NCBI GenBank assembly: GCA_937863205.1
Contig: CALMGA010000309.1
Location: 1,100 to 18,183 of the forward strand
DNA: 17,084 bases
Reading direction: 5' to 3'
Origin: an uncultured Beijerinckiaceae bacterium
GTDB taxonomy: Bacteria > Pseudomonadota > Alphaproteobacteria > Rhizobiales > Beijerinckiaceae
Under the pieces are notes generated by a model. The model was given only the letters and a program-made list of their open reading frames with translations, had not been told where the DNA came from and searched no databases. Position 1 is the first letter of the stretch; each line of letters opens with the position of its first letter. Shown here piece after piece: positions 1 to 7,359 of the stretch. A program made the translations under genes and the position numbers.

Positions 1-2
1 GC

Positions 3-503
3 ATGGCTCCTTCGCACCCGCTGATCTCGCTGCTGCCGCCCTGCACCTTGGCCGGTCTCGTCGGTGGCCCCTTCGCCGCGTTCGTGGGCGCGTCGCATCT
101 CGTCCTCCACGGACCTTTCGCCGCGCGGCGCTTCCTCGCCCACTGCGACGCTGCGCCGGGCTACCACCTTGTCGTGCCCGCCGCCGTTGCGCAGCGGTTC
201 GCCGAGGGAGCGCTCACCGCCGGATTGGCATCGATGATCCTTGTGTCGCGCTTCGCGCAGCCCGACGCCTTCGTTCTGCCGCCGGCGCTGCGCTGCGAGC
301 GTCCGAGCATCGATCTTTACGCCTTCGGCGAGGAGGTCGTGCTCGCGCAGCGCCGCAGGGACGGCGTCGCCGAGCCGCCGCGCCGCATCGCCGACCGCAG
401 CGCCAGCGAGGGGCTTGGCGCCCGCCTGCATCGCGCCCAGGCGGAGGAACGCGCCGGAAGCGCGGTCGATGCGTGGGTGCAGCGTGCCGATCCCTTCCGC
501 TGA
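3..503 (+). CDS. hypothetical protein, possibly 5'-truncated by the window edge
   Basis: I do not recognise this 166-residue frame. It starts at an ATG two bases from the window edge, so the true start may lie further upstream. Third codon positions are strongly G/C, like the neighbouring genes, which supports real coding. The first half is hydrophobic and Ala/Gly/Leu-rich, with a Gly/Phe-rich stretch at about residues 20-40 and a strand-like HLVVPAAV at 55-62. The last 50 residues are charged, Arg/Glu/Ala-rich and probably helical or disordered. There are no clear membrane helices, signal peptide or catalytic motif. It ends 42 nt before the likely start of the downstream glutathione S-transferase, on the same strand, so the two could be co-transcribed. 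Confidence 0.6.
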   Translation: MAPSHPLISLLPPCTLAGLVGGPFAAFVGASHLVLHGPFAARRFLAHCDAAPGYHLVVPAAVAQRFAEGALTAGLASMILVSRFAQPDAFVLPPALRCERPSIDLYAFGEEVVLAQRRRDGVAEPPRRIADRSASEGLGARLHRAQAEERAGSAVDAWVQRADPFR

Positions 504-545
504 GGCTCGCAAGTGCCCCATCGAGCGCCTCGCGGTCCGCATCCC

Positions 546-1223
546 TTGAAGCTCGTCCTCGCCAACAAGGCCTATTCGTCCTGGTCGCTGCGGCCCTGGC
601 TGCTGATGCGCGTCCTCGGCATCGCCTTCGACGAGGTCGTGATCCCCCTCGACCAGCCCGATACGGCGCAGATCATCCTGGGCTACAGCCCGGCCGGCAA
701 ACTGCCGGTGCTGCTCGACGGACCCGCGCGGGCGCCTCTGCGGGTGTGGGAGTCGCTGGCGATCATCGATCACCTCGCCGCGGAGCACCCCGAACAGGCG
801 ATCTGGCCGCCCGACCGCGCGGCGCGGGCGCTGGCCCGTTCGCTCGCCGCCGAGATGCACGCCGGCTTCGCACCCCTGCGGCGCGCCCTGCCGATGAACA
901 TGCGCCGCGCGCCAAGGCCGCCCGCCTCGCGCGACGACGCGACAGCCCGCGCCGTCGCGCTCGACATCGCCCGCATCGAGGCGGCCTGGGCCGATGCGCG
1001 CGCCCGCTTCGGACACGGCAGCGGCCCCTTCCTGTTCGGCGCCTTCGGCGCGGCCGACGCCATGTTCGCGCCCGTGGTGAACCGTTTGCACGCCTATGCG
1101 CAGCCGGTCTCGCCGGCCACGCGCGCCTACATGGAGGCGGTGATGGCCCTGCCGGCCTGGCGCGACTGGCAGACCGCCGCAACGGCGGAAGGCTGGCGGC
1201 TCGCCCGCATCGACGACGTGTAG
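546..1223 (+). CDS. glutathione S-transferase family protein
   Basis: A cytosolic GST-fold protein of about 225 residues. The N-terminal thioredoxin-like domain opens with a short beta strand (LKLVLANKAY), followed by SSWSLRPWLL, where a Ser in the SxWSLRP segment is the usual glutathione-activating residue of this bacterial subgroup. The cis-Pro segment GKLPVLL and the glutathione-contact segment VWESLAIIDHLA follow at about residues 55-78. The rest is the all-helical C-terminal domain. Family members conjugate or reduce electrophiles with glutathione; the substrate cannot be read from sequence. I chose the TTG at 546 because homologues begin at this strand and because GC3 is low before it and high after it. 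An in-frame GTG at 513 with a GAGG upstream is the alternative and would add 11 residues. It is convergent with the next gene, with 16 nt between stops. Confidence 0.85.
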   Translation: MKLVLANKAYSSWSLRPWLLMRVLGIAFDEVVIPLDQPDTAQIILGYSPAGKLPVLLDGPARAPLRVWESLAIIDHLAAEHPEQAIWPPDRAARALARSLAAEMHAGFAPLRRALPMNMRRAPRPPASRDDATARAVALDIARIEAAWADARARFGHGSGPFLFGAFGAADAMFAPVVNRLHAYAQPVSPATRAYMEAVMALPAWRDWQTAATAEGWRLARIDDV

Positions 1224-1239
1224 TCCCCGTGGGGCCGCT

Positions 1240-1887
1240 TCAGGGCGGACCAACGGCGATCGGGCTACCCGACGTTTGGCGCTCGGCACGGGCGGCCTGC
1301 CACACGTCCCACGCCGCACCGGCGTTGAGCAGGCCGATCACGCAGCCGGTCACGAGATCCGGCCAGGTGGCCCGCGTCAGGCTCGTCAGGCCGGCGGCGG
1401 CAAGGATCGCGGCATTGGCAAGGGTGTCGTTGCGCGCGGACAGGAAGGCGGCACGCAACAGGCTGCCGCCGACCTCGCGGTGGCGAACCAGCAGCCCCGC
1501 ACAGACCGAATTGACCGCCAACGCCGCGGCCGCCGTCAGGCCCAGCGCACCCGCCGCCGGAGGGGTCGCAACCTCCAGGCGCACCCAGGCCGTGACCACC
1601 GTCGCCAGCGTCGGGGCCAGCAGGACGCCGGCAAGGGCGCCGCCAAGTCGCGACCTCGCCCGCGCCGACCAGGACAGCCCGACGACCACCAGAAGGTTCA
1701 ACGACGCGTCTTCAAGGAAGTCGGCACAATCGGCAAACAGCGATACCGAGCCGATGAGGGACGCCACCGCGGCCTCGATGGCGAACATCGACAGGTTCAG
1801 CACGATCACGAGGCGCAGGGTGGCGCGCAGGGCGGGCGGGAATGCCGCCGGCGCTTCGGATGCCGGCGGCTCGCTGCCGTTCACCAC
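1240..1887 (-). CDS. short cation diffusion facilitator (CDF)-like transporter
   Basis: An integral membrane protein of about 215 residues with six predicted helices (roughly residues 23-45, 48-72, 82-101, 111-133, 155-172, 176-195). The second helix carries the CDF metal-site signature SVSLFADCADFLEDASLN, with Asp56 and Asp60 in the DxxxD arrangement. The fifth carries ARNDTLANAAIL, with Asp154; the position four residues earlier, His in classical Zn/Cd exporters, is Ser150. The cytoplasmic C-terminal domain of classical CDFs is absent. The likely role is metal ion efflux, but with the altered site the substrate is uncertain. I chose GTG 1887 because an ATG at 1992 would add 35 residues with near-random third positions, while GC3 rises sharply from this GTG onward. 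It is divergent from the DUF3309 gene. Confidence 0.75.
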   Translation of the reverse strand: MVNGSEPPASEAPAAFPPALRATLRLVIVLNLSMFAIEAAVASLIGSVSLFADCADFLEDASLNLLVVVGLSWSARARSRLGGALAGVLLAPTLATVVTAWVRLEVATPPAAGALGLTAAAALAVNSVCAGLLVRHREVGGSLLRAAFLSARNDTLANAAILAAAGLTSLTRATWPDLVTGCVIGLLNAGAAWDVWQAARAERQTSGSPIAVGPP

Positions 1888-2030
1888 CCTTCGTCCGACC
1901 GTGAGACGCAGAAGCTGACGAGATCCGTCACGGCCGGGCGATTTCCCCAAAGAACTGGAACATTTCGCCGGTTTCGCAGCTTGTTGCGGCATTGCTCAAG
2001 CTTGAACCCGGTTGCGGAGCAAGGTCGACC

Positions 2031-2189
2031 GTGAACCCCATCGTTCTGATCTTGATCATCGTCCTTGTTCTTGCCACAGTGGGTGGCTTCCCTTCAGTCG
2101 GGTTGCTCAACGCCGGTTATTTCCCCTCGGGTATCGCCGGCGTGCTGGTACTTGTTCTGGTTATCCTGCTGCTAACCGGACGGCTCTGA
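2031..2189 (+). CDS. DUF3309 family small membrane protein
   Basis: A 52-residue peptide with two very hydrophobic segments (about residues 4-18 and 36-50) joined by a Gly-rich loop containing GYFPSG. This matches the layout of DUF3309 proteins, tiny membrane peptides common in Alpha- and Betaproteobacteria and of unknown function. GTG 2031 is chosen as the start because GGAGCAAGG lies just upstream and family members begin directly with the first hydrophobic segment. A TTG at 1992 is in frame but would add 13 unlike residues. It is divergent from the CDF-like gene across a 143-nt spacer and apparently monocistronic. A hairpin lies 57 nt after its stop. Confidence 0.8.
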   Translation: MNPIVLILIIVLVLATVGGFPSVGLLNAGYFPSGIAGVLVLVLVILLLTGRL

Positions 2190-2245
2190 CCTTTCGCGTG
2201 TCAGATCGATAGTTTCACCGCTCACCAGCCGCGCCGCCTAGCGAG

Positions 2246-2265
2246 AGCCAACGCGACGGTTGGCT
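2246..2265. terminator. hairpin between convergent genes, possible bidirectional terminator
   Basis: A perfect 7-bp stem AGCCAAC/GTTGGCT with a 6-nt loop (GCGACG). It lies 57 nt past the DUF3309 stop and 7 nt past the stop of the minus-strand gene at 2272-2481. No T-tract follows on either strand, so termination is inferred only from position and symmetry. Confidence 0.4.
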
Positions 2266-2271
2266 GCGCAG

Positions 2272-2481
2272 TCATTCCTGACGCTGAGTCGTCTTGTTCG
2301 ACTCTTCCATCGTCGGAGGCTCGTCGACCTGATCGGGACGCGGCTTGGGGCTGCCACCACCCATCTGGTTGTACTGGTCATCGGTGGCATCGTCGGAAAA
2401 GGGCTGCGCTGTCTTCACCTTCGGGTGCGAAGCCGGCGTCTCGCCGAGCCGGTCAGTGGAAGTCGGAGCATCCTTGTTCAT
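2272..2481 (-). CDS. small hydrophilic, probably disordered protein
   Basis: A 69-residue protein rich in Asp, Glu, Pro, Thr, Ser, Lys and Gln, with no hydrophobic core and no Cys, so probably intrinsically disordered. It contains a Gly-rich patch (NQMGGGSPKPRPD, about residues 39-51). I do not recognise a family. The ATG at 2481 is well supported by AAGGAG about 6 nt upstream. A GTG at 2508 in the same frame overlaps the stop of the upstream gene and would add nine residues, but its context is poorer. It sits 23 nt downstream of the 69-residue gene at 2505-2714, so the two form a mini-operon. Small acidic disordered proteins of this sort are often stress-induced in Alphaproteobacteria; that is inference only. 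Confidence 0.6.
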   Translation of the reverse strand: MNKDAPTSTDRLGETPASHPKVKTAQPFSDDATDDQYNQMGGGSPKPRPDQVDEPPTMEESNKTTQRQE

Positions 2482-2504
2482 TCCATCTCCTTCCAACTCC
2501 CTCC

Positions 2505-2714
2505 TCACCGGCTGACCCAGGCGATCGAGGCGAGCTGTACGCTCTGAGCGGCGGCGACGAGGTCGGCGATGTCGACGTACCCCGCATCGTGTTCATCGAG
2601 GAGCCGCTTCAGCTTGGTCACCTGACCATTGCTGAAGCCAACCGTCGCGCAGGCGGCGTAAACCTCCCTGGCATAGGCGAGGCCGTCTTCAGCCCTCGAT
2701 GTCTGTCCGGTCAT
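2505..2714 (-). CDS. small hypothetical protein
   Basis: A 69-residue predicted helical protein of unknown family. Helices are likely at about residues 8-24 (AEDGLAYAREVYAACA), 28-42 (SNGQVTKLKRLLDEH) and 47-63 (VDIADLVAAAQSVQLAS). It has one Cys, no signal peptide and no membrane segment. The ATG at 2714 has no convincing Shine-Dalgarno sequence, and a candidate -10 element lies only 8 nt upstream, so the message may be nearly leaderless. It is first in a two-gene unit with the disordered protein downstream and divergent from the exported protein at 2936. The function cannot be inferred. Confidence 0.55.
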   Translation of the reverse strand: MTGQTSRAEDGLAYAREVYAACATVGFSNGQVTKLKRLLDEHDAGYVDIADLVAAAQSVQLASIAWVSR

Positions 2715-2722
2715 ATGTCATC

Positions 2723-2749
2723 AACGGACGCGCCCGTGAATCGTTCACG
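2723..2749 (-). promoter_or_regulatory. candidate promoter/operator upstream of the small minus-strand genes
   Basis: On the minus strand TGAAC (2747-2743), a 16-nt spacer and CGTT (2726-2723) differ by one base from the GGAAC-N16/17-CGTT pattern used by EcfG-type general stress sigma factors of Alphaproteobacteria. Overlapping it is a perfect 6-bp inverted repeat, CGTGAA-TCG-TTCACG (2735-2749), a possible regulator site. Both are motif matches only, and the -10-like element lies unusually close to the ATG at 2714. Confidence 0.25.
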
Positions 2750-2935
2750 TTGGTGGTTGCGACCGGCGGAGTGTGGCTTTATCGTGACAGGCGGTCGTGG
2801 ACTGGCGAAATTCGACCACATCGCGGCTTGGCATCTCGTTTCCCGTGCACGGTGACGATACAACGGACCGGATCGGGACGAGCCCCGCTCGACATTCGAC
2901 GGCATCTCAAGCCCTTGGAAAGGATTCCCAACATC

Positions 2936-3253
2936 ATGAAGAAGCTGATCGCCGCAAGCCTCGTCGCCGGCACGACGCTGACCTTTGCCGTCAGCGCCCG
3001 AGCCGTGGACTTTCCCGCGACGCCGATCAACCATGGCGCCCCGACCAACCTGCCCGGGGAGACGCTGATTCCCGGCCTCACCGAAGCCATGACGGTCGTC
3101 AACACCGTCACCCAGCCGATCCTGCAGCCGATCCTGGCGCCCATGCCCGCCCCGGTCGCCGAGCCCGCACCGCCGATGCGCCGTCGCTTCGTGCGCCACT
3201 CGTCCAAGCGCCGGTTCGCGATGAAGAAAAAGATGATGAAAAAGATGTCCTGA
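2936..3253 (+). CDS. small exported protein with Met/Lys-rich C-terminus
   Basis: A 105-residue protein with a textbook Sec signal peptide: MKK, a hydrophobic core (about residues 4-20), and the cleavage motif SARA before Val24. The mature part has a Pro-rich, low-complexity middle (about 60-80, repeated PILQPILAPMPAPVAEPAPP-like units) and a strongly basic tail (82-105) rich in Arg, Lys and Met, ending in KKKMMKKMS. I do not recognise a family; it may be a periplasmic or envelope-associated protein. The ATG at 2936 is chosen because of AAAGGA upstream and the clear signal peptide. The frame continues open upstream, but that translation is not protein-like. It stands alone, divergent from the small minus-strand genes, and a 9-bp hairpin follows 45 nt after the stop. 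Confidence 0.75.
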   Translation: MKKLIAASLVAGTTLTFAVSARAVDFPATPINHGAPTNLPGETLIPGLTEAMTVVNTVTQPILQPILAPMPAPVAEPAPPMRRRFVRHSSKRRFAMKKKMMKKMS

Positions 3254-3298
3254 TCGGCGCACCACCGCCCGCCACGCTTCGGCCGGATAACAAGCAGC

Positions 3299-3323
3299 CC
3301 TTTCGCGGATCCTACGCGAAAGG
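3299..3323. terminator. strong perfect hairpin between convergent genes
   Basis: A 9-bp perfect inverted repeat, CCTTTCGCG/CGCGAAAGG, around a 7-nt loop. It lies 45 nt after the stop of the exported-protein gene and about 100 nt after the stop of the converging rtcB-like gene. There is no downstream T-run, so it is a terminator or mRNA 3'-end stabiliser by position only. Confidence 0.45.
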
Positions 3324-3425
3324 TGCGACCGCTTTCGTTGCAATGCGAGGCCCCAATCCGCGGCATCGATCCACGTGGAGTGTGCTGATGGGACGTCGCC
3401 GGCGCGTGGATGCCGCCTCGGACGC

Positions 3426-4838
3426 TCAGCTCGGTCCCGACTCGGCCGACGTTTCATCGAGCGCAGCCGCCTTGTTCGCGCGCTTGCGCCGCCAGGGTGC
3501 GTCGACCTCCCAGTCCCCGGCCATGATGCAGCCGTAAGGCACCACCTCGTCCTTGACATCGGCAAGACCGTAGGCGGCGATCTGCGCCCGTACCGAGGCC
3601 GCGTTCTTGTAGGCCTGCGGCAGTTCGGACCTGTCGATCCTGCCGCAGAAGAAGCGCGCGTCGATCCCGGGCGGCAACTCGGGCTGCTGCTCGCGCAGGA
3701 AGCGCGAGCGGCTCATGTTGCGGCCGGCGCCGTGCGGCGCGAAGCCGAGCGCTTCGGCGCGGTCTCGGTGAGAGGCGATCAGGATCGGCTCCGCCATGTT
3801 GAGCGGGATCAGCGTGCGTCCGTCATCGTCGGGCGAGAAGCCACTCCAGGACGGCGTCGCGCCCTTGCCGTGGTAGTACAGCCCGTCGTCGCGCCGGAAC
3901 ACGAAGTTATGCTCGTTCCAGAAGCGATCGGCCACGCCGGCCCCGATCGAGCGCGCCACGAGGTCGTGGATGGCGAAATGGCTGGCCCGCGTCCAGGCGC
4001 GCACGGTTTGCAGCGCCGCCCAGTACGCCTGCCCAAGCTCGCTGGAGGCGACGATCCAGCTGTTGTGGTCGGGCACCCGCGGCGCGTGAATGGCGGTGTG
4101 CTTGCGCGCCGCCGCCATGCCGCGCTTGTAGAGCTGCGCCCCCAGGCCCCTCGACCCGTGGTGGGTCACGAGCGCCGGCTGCCCGGTCGAGCGCAGGTGA
4201 CCGACATAGGCGAAATGGTTGCCGTCACCCTGGCTGGCAAAGTGCCCGAGCGCCAGAGTCTCCAGTCCGGCGAGGAAGCGGTTCGCCGTTACGTCCGCCA
4301 TGATCGCGTTGGGCGGGGCCACCATCCTGGCTCGCCCGCCCGGCCCGAAATGCGTGCACGCCGCGACCGCATCGAGGATGAGCTTGGGGTCGTGCGCGCG
4401 GGCGAACACGGTGAGCGCCACCGAGCAGCAGATATCGGCCGAATGGAAGCCGGGATGGATCGCATCGCGCGCCGCCACCGCGCCGCCGACGGGGATCGTG
4501 CCCATCGCCGCGCCCGAGGGACAGGCATCGGGCATCACCGCGCCGGCCTCGACCGTCGGCACGCGCAGCAATGCGTCCATGTGCCCGATGACGGCGGCCC
4601 GGTTGGCCTGCTCGTCGGGCGTGTCCGCATCAAGGAAGATGCCGAAGGGCAGCGCGTTGGTGCGCAGCATCGCTTCAACCGGCCGGGTGGATTGCAGCGG
4701 CGCCAGTGCGGTGCGGATCGCGGCCTCGTCCGCACCCTCCCGTTGCAGGCGATTGGCGGTGGCCAGCATGGTCTTGAACTTGTTGCCGGGCTGGAAACCC
4801 CAGTCGATCAGGTTGTTGCCGGTGATCGGCGACGTCAT
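3426..4838 (-). CDS. rtcB: RtcB-family RNA ligase (divergent)
   Basis: A 470-residue RtcB-family protein. RtcB enzymes join 2',3'-cyclic phosphate or 3'-phosphate RNA ends to 5'-OH ends using GTP and Mn2+, in tRNA splicing or RNA repair. The known metal ligands can be placed: Asp135 and Cys138 in SADICCSV, His208 in GDGNHF, His227 in HHGSRGLG, His310 in NEHNFVF. The His that is guanylylated in E. coli RtcB corresponds to His369 in PHGAGRNMSRS. Divergent points are PDACPSG (103-109) where most members have PDVHxGxG, and LNMA near residue 347 where a GSMG-like guanylate-contact segment is usual. ATG 4838 is chosen since homology begins there (TGNNLIDWGF) and GGAG lies 8 nt upstream. A frame open to 5087 adds 83 unlike residues. 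No rtcA or rtcR lies nearby. Confidence 0.85.
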   Translation of the reverse strand: MTSPITGNNLIDWGFQPGNKFKTMLATANRLQREGADEAAIRTALAPLQSTRPVEAMLRTNALPFGIFLDADTPDEQANRAAVIGHMDALLRVPTVEAGAVMPDACPSGAAMGTIPVGGAVAARDAIHPGFHSADICCSVALTVFARAHDPKLILDAVAACTHFGPGGRARMVAPPNAIMADVTANRFLAGLETLALGHFASQGDGNHFAYVGHLRSTGQPALVTHHGSRGLGAQLYKRGMAAARKHTAIHAPRVPDHNSWIVASSELGQAYWAALQTVRAWTRASHFAIHDLVARSIGAGVADRFWNEHNFVFRRDDGLYYHGKGATPSWSGFSPDDDGRTLIPLNMAEPILIASHRDRAEALGFAPHGAGRNMSRSRFLREQQPELPPGIDARFFCGRIDRSELPQAYKNAASVRAQIAAYGLADVKDEVVPYGCIMAGDWEVDAPWRRKRANKAAALDETSAESGPS

Positions 4839-5073
4839 GGCACTCGCTCCAGCCTTCAGGTGCGACGTACCGGCGCAACGCTTCGGCGCGAAATCATGGG
4901 TGTGAAAATCCCCGCGCTGCCGATCAACGCGCAACACGGCGTCCTCGACGGTGTCTCCCGCCTGGGAGCCGCGCCTGAAACATGGGCGCGACCGTCGAGC
5001 CCGTTCGGGTGCGCACGCCGCGACGTCCTCGACATCGCTGGGCTCCCACACCACCGACCCAGTGGGCGACCGC

Positions 5074-5283
5074 TCAGGAGCCGGCACGCAGCAGGGCGAA
5101 ACCCGCCATGATGAGAGCGGCGCCGACTACCACCGCGAGTGTGGCGTAGCGGATCCCGATCGGCGCCACGCGCCGGCAAACGCGCGAGAACAGTCCGGCG
5201 ACAAGCAGATTTTCGATCACCTCGCTGGCCGTCAGCAGGATGGCTGCCCCGATGACCACGAGAACGCCGGCCAGCAGCGCCAT
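5074..5283 (-). CDS. small two-helix membrane protein
   Basis: A 69-residue hydrophobic protein with two predicted transmembrane helices, about residues 3-19 and 46-65, joined by a basic loop ([13 protein letters not shown]), which would place the loop in the cytoplasm by the positive-inside rule. I do not recognise the family. ATG 5283 is supported by GGAGGG upstream; the frame is open to 5418, but the added 45 residues are Cys/Arg-rich and not protein-like. It lies between etfA and the rtcB-like gene, all on the minus strand, about 150 nt downstream of etfA and 235 nt upstream of the rtcB-like start. Those gaps leave open whether it is part of either transcript. Confidence 0.6.
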   Translation of the reverse strand: MALLAGVLVVIGAAILLTASEVIENLLVAGLFSRVCRRVAPIGIRYATLAVVVGAALIMAGFALLRAGS

Positions 5284-5319
5284 GCTTCCCTCCGCAACGA
5301 TGCCGGCGGCGCTGCGTGC

Positions 5320-5336
5320 GCAACCCTCGGGGTTGC
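5320..5336. terminator. hairpin downstream of etfA
   Basis: A perfect 7-bp stem GCAACCC/GGGTTGC with a 3-nt loop, about 95 nt past the etfA stop and before the small membrane gene. A second inverted repeat, CCGACCTT (5389-5396) with AAGGTCGG (5423-5430), begins immediately after the etfA stop. Together they suggest a structured 3' end for the etfBA transcript. No T-tract is present. Confidence 0.35.
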
Positions 5337-5430
5337 CGCCAGCGAAGCGACATCGACAGTTCACGGCAGCTCGCGAGGCGGCGCAACCCCGACCTTGGGA
5401 TAGCCGCGATCCGTTCACGGAAAAGGTCGG

Positions 5431-6381
5431 TCAGCCGCTTTTCGCGAGCGCCTTGGTCAGCTCGGGTATCACGGTGAACAGGTCGCCCACCAAGCCGAAA
5501 TCGGCGACCTGGAAGATCGGTGCCTCCTCGTCCTTGTTGATGGCGACGATGATCTTGGAGTCCTTCATGCCCGCGAGGTGCTGGATGGCGCCGGAGATGC
5601 CGACCGCCACGTAAAGCTCCGGCGCCACGATCTTGCCGGTCTGCCCGACCTGCCAATCGTTGGGGGCGTAGCCCGCGTCCACCGCCGCGCGCGAGGCGCC
5701 TACCGCCGCATGCAGCGCGTCGGCGAGGGGCACGATGAGCTTCTCGAAATTGTCGGCGTTGCCCACCGCACGTCCCCCCGACACGATCACCTTGGCGCCG
5801 GTCAGCTCCGGCCGCTCGGAGCGGGCGAGGGCGTCGCTTTCGAAGCGCGACACCTGCGGGTCGGTAGGAGCCGCCGCCACCGGCTCGACCGGCGCCTCCG
5901 CGGTGCCCGCTCCGGTGGGCGCGAAGGACGCCGTGCGCACCGTGAGCACCTTGATCGCATCGCCCGACCGAACCGTCTGGATCGCGTTGCCGGCGTAGAT
6001 CGGGCGCTCGAAGGTGTCGGGCGCGACCACCTTGGAGACGTCCGAGACCTGCATCACGTCGAGCAGCGCCGCCACGCGCGGCATCACGTTCTTCGAAGCG
6101 GCCGTGGAGGGCGCGACGACCGCGCCGTAGCCGCCGGCCAGCTCCACCAGCAGCGCCGCGAGCGGCTCGGCGAGGGCGTGCGCGTAGGCCGGGCCGTCGG
6201 CGACCAGCACCTTGGCGACGCCGTCGAGCCTGGCCGCCTGCTTCGCCGCCTCGCCGACGTTCTCGCCGGCCACCAGCAGGTGCACCGGCTGGCCGAGCGC
6301 CACGGCGGCGGTCAGCGCCTTGGCGGTGATGTCCGATCCGAAGGATGAACCCTGGACGTCGGCGATGAGAAGGCTGGTCAT
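5431..6381 (-). CDS. etfA: electron transfer flavoprotein alpha subunit
   Basis: The FAD-binding alpha subunit of electron transfer flavoprotein, 316 residues. It takes electrons from acyl-CoA dehydrogenases and passes them to ETF:quinone oxidoreductase. The N-terminal domain covers about residues 1-170. The C-terminal FAD domain shows [13 protein letters not shown] (201-213), QVGQTGK (244-250), [12 protein letters not shown] (261-272) and the signature ending [20 protein letters not shown] (281-300). Length and motifs are typical of an intact group I ETF. Its ATG overlaps the etfB stop (ATGA), so the two are translationally coupled. Placement opposite a beta-oxidation operon containing an acyl-CoA dehydrogenase points to the housekeeping ETF rather than the nitrogen-fixation FixAB type. 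Confidence 0.97.
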   Translation of the reverse strand: MTSLLIADVQGSSFGSDITAKALTAAVALGQPVHLLVAGENVGEAAKQAARLDGVAKVLVADGPAYAHALAEPLAALLVELAGGYGAVVAPSTAASKNVMPRVAALLDVMQVSDVSKVVAPDTFERPIYAGNAIQTVRSGDAIKVLTVRTASFAPTGAGTAEAPVEPVAAAPTDPQVSRFESDALARSERPELTGAKVIVSGGRAVGNADNFEKLIVPLADALHAAVGASRAAVDAGYAPNDWQVGQTGKIVAPELYVAVGISGAIQHLAGMKDSKIIVAINKDEEAPIFQVADFGLVGDLFTVIPELTKALAKSG

Positions 6382-7127
6382 GACACGGCTCCGGCGGCGG
6401 TCAGCTTGGTGACGAGATCGGCGACGCTGGTCACCTTGGAGCCGGCCTGCCGCGCCGCCGGCTCGGTCGTCTTGAGCACAGTCAAGCGCGGCGCCACGTC
6501 GACGTTGTGGTCGGCGGCGCTGCTTTCGGCGATCGGCTTCTTCTTGGCCTTCATGATGTTGGGCAGCGAGGCGTAGCGCGGCTCGTTGAGCCGGAGGTCG
6601 GTGGTGATCACCGCCGGCAGCTTCAGGCTCAGCGTCTGCGCGCCGCCATCGACCTCGCGCGTCACCGTGATCGTTTCGCCCGACATGTCCAGCTTGGAGG
6701 CGAAGGTGCCCTGGCCCCAGCCGAGCAGGGCTGCCAGCATCTGGCCGGTCTGGTTGCAGTCGTCGTCGATGGCCTGCTTGCCCAGGATCACCAGCCCCGG
6801 CTGCTCCTTGGCGACCACGCTCTTCAGGATCTTGGCGACGGCCAGCGGCTCCACCGCCCCTTCGACCTTGACCAGGATGCCGCGGTCGGCCCCCATCGCC
6901 AGCGCGTTGCGCAGCGTTTCGGTGGCCTGCTGCGGCCCGATCGAGACCGCGATCACCTCGCTGGCCGCACCCTTCTCCTTGAGGCGCAACGCTTCCTCGA
7001 CGGCGATCTCGTCGAAGGGGTTCATGCTCATCTTGACGCCGCCAAGCTCCACGCCCGACCCATCGGGCTTGACCCGGATCTTCACGTTGTAGTCGACCAC
7101 CCGCTTCACGGGCACAAGGATCTTCAT
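6378..7127 (-). CDS. etfB: electron transfer flavoprotein beta subunit
   Basis: The beta subunit of electron transfer flavoprotein, 249 residues, which binds AMP and docks onto acyl-CoA dehydrogenases through its recognition loop. It starts [14 protein letters not shown], continues with the conserved [16 protein letters not shown] (36-51) and [13 protein letters not shown] (116-128), and carries the ETF-beta signature from about 173 to 200, including [20 protein letters not shown] with the recognition-loop residues. ATG 7127 is chosen because homologues begin here; the frame is open to 7268 without protein-like sequence. The Shine-Dalgarno sequence is weak. It is first in the etfBA unit, transcribed divergently from the acyl-CoA ligase operon across a 281-nt spacer with a LiuR-like operator. 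Confidence 0.97.
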   Translation of the reverse strand: MKILVPVKRVVDYNVKIRVKPDGSGVELGGVKMSMNPFDEIAVEEALRLKEKGAASEVIAVSIGPQQATETLRNALAMGADRGILVKVEGAVEPLAVAKILKSVVAKEQPGLVILGKQAIDDDCNQTGQMLAALLGWGQGTFASKLDMSGETITVTREVDGGAQTLSLKLPAVITTDLRLNEPRYASLPNIMKAKKKPIAESSAADHNVDVAPRLTVLKTTEPAARQAGSKVTSVADLVTKLTAAGAVS

Positions 7128-7329
7128 GTGTCGGCCCAGGATCAACTTGGAGGAAACGGGAAAGTCGCGCGTATCACTTGCGCGCCGTGCGTTCGATGGG
7201 CCGATACCGGACGACGCTTTCAAGGAAGCGCGACCCGGCCAGACCACAGCCCACTCGACCGGCTCCATCGAGCAAAGGTCAACTCGAACGATCGGGGGAT
7301 GAGCGAAATGGTTGCGCTGGCGCGGAGAT

Positions 7330-7359
7330 GCTGTACGTCTACCCTAACGTATACGTCAA
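7330..7359 (-). promoter_or_regulatory. putative etfBA promoter overlapping the operator
   Basis: On the minus strand TTGACG (7359-7354) matches a sigma70 -35 box in five of six bases. With an 18-nt spacer it is followed by TACAGC (7335-7330), a weak -10. A spacer longer than 17 nt is typical of MerR-controlled promoters. The -35 overlaps the palindrome at 7344-7359, so a bound regulator would directly affect it. The leader to etfB would be about 200 nt. Confidence 0.35.
7344..7359. promoter_or_regulatory. palindromic operator, probable site for the LiuR-like MerR protein
   Basis: CTAACGTATACGTCAA contains the perfect 10-bp palindrome ACGTATACGT, with further partial symmetry outward. This resembles the ACGT-N2-ACGT core I recall for LiuR-type MerR regulators of branched-chain and fatty acid catabolism. 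A copy of its TACGTC half lies 18 bp to the left (7334-7339 and 7352-7357). On the plus strand a TATAGG (7370-7375) to the right could be the -10 of the acyl-CoA ligase operon. It is the only AT-tending palindrome I noticed in the 281-nt divergent spacer (7128-7408), so it could control both directions. Confidence 0.6.

Noticed and set aside
1225..1234. CCCC-GT-GGGG as a terminator between the GST and CDF-like genes
   Set aside because: The loop is only 2 nt and the stem 4 bp, so it is too short to support.
1951..1990. GGAAC at 1957-1961 as a general stress promoter for the DUF3309 gene
   Set aside because: No CGTT-like element at 16-17 nt; the nearest TGTT is about 20 nt away.
4839..5087. 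83-residue N-terminal extension of the rtcB-like protein
   Set aside because: The composition is not protein-like, RtcB homology starts at residue 1 of the shorter form, and ATG 4838 has a GGAG upstream.
3375..5111. Long plus-strand open frame of 578 codons opposite the rtcB-like gene
   Set aside because: Its translation is Arg/His/Gly-rich with no domain, and it is antisense to a clear RtcB protein; it is a by-product of high GC3.
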